A stretch of DNA of 64,000 bases, from the NCBI GenBank assembly GCA_030068145.1, contig JAPJBO010000181.1:124001-188000 (forward strand). The letters are read 5' to 3'. Positions 56,764 to 64,000 of this stretch are shown here, piece by piece. The translations under genes and the position numbers were made by a program. Below the pieces are notes generated by a model. The model was not told the origin of the DNA. It searched no databases and was given only the letters and a program-made list of their open reading frames with translations. Origin of the DNA: Diplonema papillatum. Its lineage: Eukaryota; Euglenozoa; Diplonemea; Diplonemida; Diplonemidae. The stretch's first letter is position 1, and each line of letters opens with the position of its first letter.

Positions 56764-59700
56764 ATGGTGCCCGACGACGAGAACAGCGACGACCCCGACA
56801 CGGGGCGGGTGCCACACGAGGCGTGCCCAGCCGCCGACGTCGAGCTGGCGAATCTGCCGTCGGTCGGGAAGCCCGCGGGGAAGTTGCTGAGGGCGTGCCG
56901 GTTCGCCGCAGAGAGGCCGCTGCCCATGTACGGCGTGGCCTGCGGGTCGTATTGCGGGTTCTTCGTCCTGCTAATCGTACTCGCAGCGTCCTTAGGCGAC
57001 AGCTTCTTCCCTTTCAAGTCCGAAGTGCCTCTGTACCTGCGCGGCCACGTGACGCGCATCCGCTTCGACGCCCTCAGCGCCGCGAAGGACGAAGCCAACT
57101 TCGTGTTCAACCTCCCCGAAGTTCAACTCCGCTCCTCCGCCTCATCCCTCGGAGGCGACCGAGAAGACCTCACGCTAGAAGTCATCTACCTGCCCAGCGG
57201 CGGCAGTGTCTTCGAGATGAAGACGATCCGGTCGATTTGGGAGTTCGAGCAAAAGGTTGTTTCCTTCCCGCAATACACGGACCGGTGCCGCGTGAAGTAC
57301 ACCGCCGCCGAGATAGCGAGCCGGGAGTCCGAAGACTGGGACGAGGTGCGGCGAATCAACGCCGAGCCGCACCCGTGCGAGGTGCAAAACACGGTCTTCT
57401 ACGCCTGCGATCCTTCCGCTGGGTACCCCTGCGACTCCATCCTCTCGACACCGATCGGAATCCTGAACTGCGAGTCACCGTCGGGGCAAACATGCAGCGT
57501 GGCTGAAATGTCATTCACTGAAGCGTTCAAGGACGCCAAACTCTCTAAGTACAGCGATACCGCTGCTGACACGTCGACCCCCGAAGGTTTGAACGCATAC
57601 CAGTTCTTGCGGCTGGTGGATTCTGGGTTCGGGTCTGGAAGTCTAGTGGCGAAGGCGGTGCGCACTGAGTTTCTGTTCGGTGTCCCGTTTGCAGGCTACG
57701 ACACGATAATCGACGACGCAGACGGGCAGAGCGCCCTCCTGGCAGAATGGTTGTTCGACGAGCTGACGCCCGAACTTGCGAGCATGCAGACCAATGATGA
57801 CATCGACATCGTTTACCACGGGCACGAGCTGCTGTCGCTGTACCTGAATTCCATTCTTATGCGGGATGCCATGTTCGCGCTGGCGTCGATGGCGTTCGTC
57901 TTTCTTTACATGGCATTCATGCTGCACTCCGTTTTCCTCGCCATGATGGGGCTCGCGCAGATCATCCTCTCCTTCGCCCCCGCCTACTTCTTATACTACG
58001 GAGTCTTCCAACAGCGATTCTTCGGGATCTTCAACGTCCTGTCCATTTTCATCATCCTCGGCATTGGAGCCGACGACATCTTCGTGTTCCTGGACACATG
58101 GGCCCAGAGCGAGTCGAAATGTGGCGGCAGCGACGTGGCAAGGCGGTTGAGCTACACGTTGTCGCACGCAGGCAAGGCGATGCTGATTACGAGTCTCAGT
58201 ACCGTTTTTTCGTTCATGTCCAACGCGACCTCCAGTTTCCCCGCCATTCAGACGTTCGGGATCTTCGCCGCGCTGCTGGTGCTCGTCAACTACTGCGCAG
58301 TGATGCTATACTTCCCCACGGTGGTCATCGTCTATGAAAAGTACTTCGTCGACATCCCGTTCCTTTGCGGGCTCGCCCAGAAGATCCGCACGCTTGCCTC
58401 GGGCGGGTATCAAGTGGAGCCGGTGTCGAAGAGCGACTTCGTTGAGAAAAAGACGGGCGCCACTTCGGAGGATGACCTGTACTCGTACGTCCCGCAGCAC
58501 GAAGAGCCCCGGCCGAATCGGTGGTTCCGCGAATCGTTCGGGAACTTCGTCATCGGCGCAAACCTGCCGATCCTGCTCGTCTTCGTCGCGGTCATCACGC
58601 TCCTCAGCATCTCCGCCTCGCAGATCGAGGTCGACAAGGGAACCGTCCGGCTGCTGCCTGATGGCGACAATTTCCAGAGGTTTCTCGACGTGAAGCCCGA
58701 GTACTTCGTGCGCGGCGGGTCGATCAACTCGATCCAAGTGGACCTGGTCTGGGGCTTGGACAAGGATAACCCCATCGACCGGGCGGGAACCGCGGCGACG
58801 GACTCGGACAACGTGGGCAAAGTGGTGTGGGACCCGCAGTTCGACCTCGCGATAGCCGCGAACTGCATCATTTCGATCTGCGCGGCCGCCGAAGCGAAGT
58901 CGGACGACCGGAAGACGGGCGGCAAGTCGACGTTTCCGATCAGCTGCGTGCTGGCGGACTTCAAAGCGCACGTCGTGAGCACGCGGGGCTCGGCGGACTG
59001 GGCGGCGATGACTGGGGTGGCCGCGAATCGGACACTGTTCGATGACGCCCTCTACGCCTGGGTGACGGATCCCGAGGTGTATTCGGAGGTTTCGCAGTAC
59101 TTTTACATCGTCGGCGAGGGCAACACGATCAAACAGACGCTGTTCGTGGCTGAGCTGAAGCTGACGGCGACGAACACCGAGGTCGAGCCGAAAGAGGGCA
59201 TCGCACTGTGGGAGGTGTGGGAAGCCTTCGTGGCGGAACAGTACACCCGCCAGCCGTGTCTCAGCGTCAAAGAGCACGCGGGCATGTTTCAGAACTCGTT
59301 CGTCGATTCTTTTGTCAAGGACAGGCTCGTCAGCGAGGCGTTCTTCGGCATCATCCTCTCGATCTCCTTAGCCTTCGCGGTGCTCGCCGTAGCCACGCAG
59401 AACGTGATCATCGCTCTGTACGCGACGCTCACGATTTTGTGCATCGTGGCTTCGGTGATCGGTACCACCGTTATCATGGGCTGGAAGCTCGGAATCTTGG
59501 AAAGTGTCGGCTTCGTGATGGTGCCCGGGCTGTCGGTTGATTTTGTCGCGCACTTTGCTGATTCGTACGTCGAGTCGATCGAGGTCACCCGCATCAAGCG
59601 GGTGCAGGACATGCTCGCGCACACCGGGATGGCTGTCATTTCCGGCGCGTTCTCGACGCTCGGGGCGACGACGTTCCTGTTCTTCCCGAAGATCATCTTC

Positions 59701-59922
59701 TTCCAGAAGTTTGGCATCCTCATCTTCATCACCATCGCTTATTCCCTGCTCTGGGCGCTCTTCTTCTTCCCCGCGCTGCTCTCCACGCCGCTCGGCCCGC
59801 AAGGCGACGTCGGCAACTGGTACGTGTTCGCGGTGAAGCTGTACCGCAAGCACCGTCCGCTGCGGCCCGACACTCCTCCTGTCGCGCCGGCGAAAATCGT
59901 GCAGGACAACAGCGTGCTGTAG
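56764..59922 (+). CDS. Dispatched/Patched-like RND-superfamily membrane protein 1
   Basis: This is a single-exon, 1052-residue protein; the start is the first ATG in frame. A first membrane helix (about 56-77) is followed by a large Cys-containing ectodomain (CDPSAGYPCDSI, CESPSGQTC). A sterol-sensing-type helix cluster follows (about 365-530) with GIGADDIFVFLDTW at about 433, the RND acidic motif of the Patched/Dispatched/NPC1 group. A second ectodomain and a second helix cluster (about 855-1020) with VPGLSVDFVAHFADSYVE complete the usual two-times-six plan. Likely a proton- or ion-driven lipid or sterol transporter; the substrate is unknown. An R2 fragment begins immediately after the stop codon. 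A close paralogue follows at 62124. Confidence 0.9.
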   Translation: MVPDDENSDDPDTGRVPHEACPAADVELANLPSVGKPAGKLLRACRFAAERPLPMYGVACGSYCGFFVLLIVLAASLGDSFFPFKSEVPLYLRGHVTRIRFDALSAAKDEANFVFNLPEVQLRSSASSLGGDREDLTLEVIYLPSGGSVFEMKTIRSIWEFEQKVVSFPQYTDRCRVKYTAAEIASRESEDWDEVRRINAEPHPCEVQNTVFYACDPSAGYPCDSILSTPIGILNCESPSGQTCSVAEMSFTEAFKDAKLSKYSDTAADTSTPEGLNAYQFLRLVDSGFGSGSLVAKAVRTEFLFGVPFAGYDTIIDDADGQSALLAEWLFDELTPELASMQTNDDIDIVYHGHELLSLYLNSILMRDAMFALASMAFVFLYMAFMLHSVFLAMMGLAQIILSFAPAYFLYYGVFQQRFFGIFNVLSIFIILGIGADDIFVFLDTWAQSESKCGGSDVARRLSYTLSHAGKAMLITSLSTVFSFMSNATSSFPAIQTFGIFAALLVLVNYCAVMLYFPTVVIVYEKYFVDIPFLCGLAQKIRTLASGGYQVEPVSKSDFVEKKTGATSEDDLYSYVPQHEEPRPNRWFRESFGNFVIGANLPILLVFVAVITLLSISASQIEVDKGTVRLLPDGDNFQRFLDVKPEYFVRGGSINSIQVDLVWGLDKDNPIDRAGTAATDSDNVGKVVWDPQFDLAIAANCIISICAAAEAKSDDRKTGGKSTFPISCVLADFKAHVVSTRGSADWAAMTGVAANRTLFDDALYAWVTDPEVYSEVSQYFYIVGEGNTIKQTLFVAELKLTATNTEVEPKEGIALWEVWEAFVAEQYTRQPCLSVKEHAGMFQNSFVDSFVKDRLVSEAFFGIILSISLAFAVLAVATQNVIIALYATLTILCIVASVIGTTVIMGWKLGILESVGFVMVPGLSVDFVAHFADSYVESIEVTRIKRVQDMLAHTGMAVISGAFSTLGATTFLFFPKIIFFQKFGILIFITIAYSLLWALFFFPALLSTPLGPQGDVGNWYVFAVKLYRKHRPLRPDTPPVAPAKIVQDNSVL

Positions 59923-60145
59923 GTTAGAGGGAGAGAAACAATACAAAGTGGGTCTTTGTTGTTGAACGCTTGCACCCGCCACTAAACCCAGATTTACCTG
60001 TGTTTCGTGTGGGCTACAGCATATTTACCTATCGCAACTGGCAGTCTCCTCAAGCATTTTGTGCAAAGCAGGTGCTTATCTTCCCCCCGTCCGCCGCGGC
60101 CTATGAAGTAAGCCTAAGGCAGCCCCTCGAGTATTTCTTTGTCAA
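59923..60145. repeat. R2 fragments directly behind the RND gene
   Basis: GTTAGAGGGAGAGAAACAAT and GGCAGTCTCCTCAAGCATTT match reversed R2; a second end (AAGGCAGCCCCTCGAGTATT) in + orientation follows at 60105. Homology starts at the base after the gene's TAG. Confidence 0.75.
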
Positions 60146-61852
60146 GGTAAAAACTGCTCTGCCATCCTACGACGCAGTCGGGGTCATTCGTGCGACTCAA
60201 CAGAATGTACTTTGTCGGCAACGAACTAAAGCCGAAGCTCTCCGCAGTTCTTATCGGGATCATTCAATCACCGGCGAATAACATCGACTTGACCTTTCTC
60301 TCCAGAAGTCCTGACATCTCATCGACTTCCGTCGGAAGAATAAGACGCTCCGGGACATATCAAATGTAACAAGGGCAGGTAAAGCCTGCGAGCCACCAAA
60401 AAGCATCTCCCCAATGAGTACATATCTCGTCGTTCCCAACTCTCTGTAGCCTTCCCTGCTGCTCTGTTCGTTTTCCTTTTCAGGAAAGCTGAATACTTTG
60501 AGTAAAGAGGACGAAGGCGGATACACTCCCTCACCTTCCCCGCCACTTGCAAAGCAAAGAAGTCTCGACCGTTTACCACTCGTTTTCAAGCGGTTGCAAG
60601 TTTCAATGAAACCCCGCGGTTCCCGCACTTTGCGGCTTCGAGATTTGAATCCTGCAGAAATCTCTCGAGAAAGCGAAGCGAGTCCAAGCAAACAGGGCGA
60701 ACATAGCTCCCACCAGCGCTTTACCCAGAATCGACCGCCTAGCTTTTTGTTTTCCGAATCAAAGCCTAAAATGGGTGCACCAAGCCCTATCCCAAAGATG
60801 CTCTAAAACAGAGTGGGTGCCAACACCGGAAACGAAAGAGCATTGCCTAGTTGAGCGCAAGAGACTAAAACAGGTTCCGGCTTGATGGTGCTTGGAAGCA
60901 AGTAGACCGGGTCCGTTCTGTATAATGGTACACAGTGAACGACGCTTGATTCTTGTATTTTCCCACCTGTTGTTTGGCGTTGGAGCTTGCGCCCCCTGCT
61001 GTCACTTGAGGGATCCTGCTGCTTCATGCGCCTTCGTGCCCCAGACGGCGAGCCCCCGACCTTCATCGCCCGCGTTGAGTATTCAGCTGATTGCCCAGAC
61101 GCGGCTGTGGGGCCTTATCCCCGTGACGGATTTGCCATGTGCTCTGGCAGCATGGCGGTGGTCCTGGCTGGGTCGTGTTATGACCCACGGCGCTGTCCTG
61201 TCTGAAGACGCTCTGTTTCCGCGATGATGAATGGTACCGCTTGATGTCTCGTACCCGGATTTCGGAACGTTGAAACCCTCCGATTGCTCATGTCAAACTA
61301 AATTCCGCCCACCAGCCCATCCAACCCCTTGCACCCCCCCTTTCCTCCAAACACGTTAGCGAAAGCGGGTCGCTTATTTTTTTTTAAGGTCGACCGTTTC
61401 GCCCGCCCGCCCTTTTCTTTCACACCAATACTAAAATATTCACACCAATACTAAAACTGGAGCTTCGACTTTCCCGCAAGTTAGTTTGCGTCCTGAGAGA
61501 AGACGACGGATACGCTGTTTCGCGAACAAACCAAGGTCGCCGCCAAAGTGTACCTACGAAAGAGTGTGCGGGTTGCTGAAATCCGTGCCAAAAGAAGCGT
61601 CGGGGGGTCCTTTCTCTAGGATACGAAAGGGCGCAGGCATTCATCCTTTTCTGGCCTCCCCGCCCCCCGTAGTCCGAACGAAGGTCCCGCCGCCGTGCCA
61701 CGAAGGCGGCATCGTCGTCGCGCGGGGCGCGCTCTTTCCCCTCCTTCCCGCGAAGTGAGCCCGTTTGCGGCCCACCTGCCCTCCCGACACAAAGGAAAAG
61801 TCAAAGACACAACAGAATCCAATCCGCCGGAGAAAAGAAAAAGAAAAAAGAA

Positions 61853-61951
61853 GTCGCGAACCCAAACAACTTCTGCCGGTAGAGTAAACCTGCCTAAAAA
61901 AAACAACTGCCTTCGGGTGGGCTAGTCTGACAATTGCTGTCGTCGGGGGGG
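61853..61951 (+). promoter_or_regulatory. Upstream module shared with phytochelatin synthase
   Basis: GAACCCAAACAACTTCTGCC, GTAGAGTAAACC, CAACTGCCTTCGGGTGGGCT and AGTCTGACAATTGCTGTCGT match 46990-47098 at about 80% by eye. A G-run and a long A-run follow in both places before the start codon. Confidence 0.45.
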
Positions 61952-62002
<51 letters not shown>

Positions 62003-62123
62003 CCGCGAAAGCCGCGAACCGCCCCCTTCCTCTCATATTTGCCGCTGGTTCTGTTCGAAAAAGAGAAGGAAAAAGATATACCGACGTTCATCGTCGGGAA
62101 GCACGAACGAAAATTAAACAACG

Positions 62124-64000
62124 ATGGCCAGCCACGTTGTAAATGTCACCTGGCCGACCCGGGACAACTCGATCGAGATGCTCGAGATCGACTCGAAGTC
62201 CGTCGCGGAGAAGGAAGAGCACGTGCTGTCGACGACGGACCTGCTCTCCGCCGAGATGCTCAAGTCGCCCCCCGCGCCGCCGTCCGAAGGCGGCGCGGGG
62301 GGCAGCGCCGGGGAGCTGCGAAGCATACCTGAGGCGGCGGCGGCGGCGGCGCCGCCGCCGCCGCTGGACCCGAGAGCCGTCGCGTTTTGGGGCCACGTGT
62401 CGGACAATGCCGAGCGGTACTGCGCGGCAACGTGCTCGGCGTACGTCTTCACCGTGGTCCTCGTCTTCGCCCTCACCCTGGCCCTCGGCCCGTCCTTCTT
62501 CCCGTTCACCTCCGAGGTGCCCCTGTATCTTCGTGGCCACGTCACCCGGGAACGGATGGACGCGCTCGTCGTCGCGAAGGAGAGGGCGAACCTCGTCCTC
62601 AACCTACCCGCCGTAGAACTCCGCAATTCGGTGCCGTCCCTAGGGGGCGGGAGGGAGAGTTTGACCCTCGAGATCATCTACGTCGCGAAGGCTGGCAGCG
62701 TGCTGGAGACGAAGAACGTCGAGGCTATCCTGCGGTTCGAGGACAAGATCAGGCAGAAGGCCGGCTTCGCCGACCGGTGCCTCAAGACGTACACGGACGC
62801 TGAATTCGCGGTTCAAGAGGCGAAGGACTGGGACGGGGTGGACGCCATCAACAACCAGCCCCACGAGTGCGCGGTGGCCAACACGATCTTCTGGGCGTGC
62901 GACCCCGCGTATGGGTACCCGTGTGAATCGTTGTCATCGAGGCCGATCGGGATCCTCGATTGCCCCAAGCGCAACGCGACGTGCTCCCGCGGCGATATGC
63001 TTGTCGACCACGCTTTCAAAGACGCGAAGGCGCAGCTGTACAGCGAATCGATCCCGAACCTTCGCACGCACGACGGGCTGAACGCGTACAACTTCCTGGT
63101 GCTCACTGACAGCGAGTTCGGGTCGGGGAACCCCGTTGCGAGGGCAATCCGGACCGAGTTTGTGTTTGGCGTTCCGTTTCGCGGGTTCTCGAACATCAAC
63201 GACGACGCCGAAGGCCAAAGTATCGAGCTGAGGGATTGGCTGTACGAAACGTACAACGAGTGGCTGCTCGATGACCAGCTGGACACCGACGAAGTCGAGT
63301 ACTACTTCTACGGCCACGAGAACTTTTACCTCGCCATCAACGAGATTCTCGCGCGCGACGCTCTGTTCGCCATCGCTGCCATGTTCTTCGTCTTGTTCTA
63401 CATGGCGTTCATGAAGGCGTCGTTCTTCCTGGCGGCGATGGGCGTCGGTCAGATCATGCTTTCCTTCGGGCCTTCGTACCTGATCTACTACGCCGTGTTC
63501 CAGCAGCGGTTTTTCGGCGTGTTCAACGTCATGTCGGTGTTCATCATCCTGGGCATCGGCGCGGACGACATTTTCGTGTTCCTCGACACCTGGGAACAGG
63601 CGGGGTCGCAGCACGACGATCTGGGCAGTCGGATGGCCTTCACCTGGGCGCACGCGGGCAAGGCGATGCTGATCACGAGCCTGACCACGATCTTTTCGCT
63701 GCTCTCGAACGCGGCCTCGAGTTTCCCGGCCATCCGCACGTTCGGGCTCTTCGCGGCGCTGCTGGTGCTAGTCAACTACTGCGCCGTCGTAATCCACTTC
63801 CCCGTGGTTGTCCTCGTGTACCAGCGGCACTTCGCGGGGGCTCCGTTTTTGTGCGGCTGCGTGCGGAAGCTGCGGAAGGTGGCGAGGCGCGGGTTCAAGA
63901 TCGATCCGGTGTCCCGGAGCGACTTCAAAGCGACGAAGGAGGTGTCCGTCGACGGCACGGCCCTGTACGAGTTCGAGGAGCCGCGGGAGCCCGTGTCGAG
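62124..64000 (+). CDS. Dispatched/Patched-like RND-superfamily membrane protein 2 (cut by window end)
   Basis: The frame is open from ATG 62124 to the window edge (625 codons seen, no stop). It starts MASHVVNVTWPTRDNSIEML, has an Ala/Pro run near 75, a first helix at about 100-122 and SFFPFTSEVPLYLRGHVTRE, nearly the same as gene 1. The ectodomain Cys pattern (ACDPAYGYPCESL, CPKRNATCS) and the helix cluster with GIGADDIFVFLDTWEQ are conserved. Overall similarity to gene 1 is roughly half by eye, so the tandem duplication is old. The C-terminal half lies outside the window. Same family role as gene 1; substrate unknown. Confidence 0.9.
   Translation, partial: MASHVVNVTWPTRDNSIEMLEIDSKSVAEKEEHVLSTTDLLSAEMLKSPPAPPSEGGAGGSAGELRSIPEAAAAAAPPPPLDPRAVAFWGHVSDNAERYCAATCSAYVFTVVLVFALTLALGPSFFPFTSEVPLYLRGHVTRERMDALVVAKERANLVLNLPAVELRNSVPSLGGGRESLTLEIIYVAKAGSVLETKNVEAILRFEDKIRQKAGFADRCLKTYTDAEFAVQEAKDWDGVDAINNQPHECAVANTIFWACDPAYGYPCESLSSRPIGILDCPKRNATCSRGDMLVDHAFKDAKAQLYSESIPNLRTHDGLNAYNFLVLTDSEFGSGNPVARAIRTEFVFGVPFRGFSNINDDAEGQSIELRDWLYETYNEWLLDDQLDTDEVEYYFYGHENFYLAINEILARDALFAIAAMFFVLFYMAFMKASFFLAAMGVGQIMLSFGPSYLIYYAVFQQRFFGVFNVMSVFIILGIGADDIFVFLDTWEQAGSQHDDLGSRMAFTWAHAGKAMLITSLTTIFSLLSNAASSFPAIRTFGLFAALLVLVNYCAVVIHFPVVVLVYQRHFAGAPFLCGCVRKLRKVARRGFKIDPVSRSDFKATKEVSVDGTALYEFEEPREPVS

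Larger units (their letters stand above)
59923..62123. other. Stretch between the two RND genes
   Basis: It begins with a reversed R2 fragment (59923-60060) and a further R2 end (60105-60145). 60480-60810 has an open frame without family features. At 61853-61951 is the module shared with the phytochelatin synthase upstream region, followed by an A-run of about 50 (61952-62001). Confidence 0.65.

Overview
The window is nuclear DNA of a protist. Every recognisable host gene lies on the + strand. Coding exons are very GC-rich, with a strong G or C preference at third codon positions. Intergenic and intronic DNA is lower in GC and is largely a patchwork of short dispersed repeats, microsatellites and local duplications. 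TAG, TGA and TAA all end genes, so the standard code applies. Flagellar-type genes (an NMP kinase with a Dpy-30-like N-terminus, a SHIPPO-like protein), the one-strand layout and frequent local duplication would suit a dinoflagellate/syndinian-type alveolate or a diplonemid-type euglenozoan. That is inference only; I see no spliced-leader sequence or other marker that settles it.

Layout. 1-4042: repeats, then a two-exon mitochondrial-type protein with poly-Q and an HSP20-like C-terminus. 5820-8070: a TSG101/Vps23-like ESCRT-I gene with its own partial duplicates on both sides. 9413-10380: a satellite. 10820: UMP-CMP-type kinase. 13177-16774: four-exon MATH + double-BTB gene. 16775-21381: gene-poor. 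21382: small PDZ-like ORF. 23397: membrane-anchored Nudix protein. 25974 and 27443: SHIPPO-like and SAM-domain genes. 31334 and 33301: two eL33 (L35A) genes in tandem. 35100-37468: dead LINE on the minus strand. 38252-40907: three-exon PDIA6-like gene. 41490-42736: a possible small gene. 43794-45078: defective hAT element. 47200: phytochelatin synthase with a 3' duplicate and satellite behind it. 50998: coiled-coil protein. 53362: SAP18. 56764 and 62124: two Dispatched/Patched-like RND membrane proteins, the second cut by the window edge.

The genes are unrelated housekeeping, trafficking, flagellar and metal-defence functions; there is no operon logic. The main signals are structural. Nine of nine introns confirmed by protein homology end in an A/C-rich ACAG acceptor without a pyrimidine tract. 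Introns are filled with the same dispersed repeats as intergenic DNA, in places up to the splice site. The eL33 pair keeps near-identical exons around unrelated intron interiors. Many genes carry partial copies of themselves next door. Two unrelated genes share an upstream module, and another module lies upstream of three genes.
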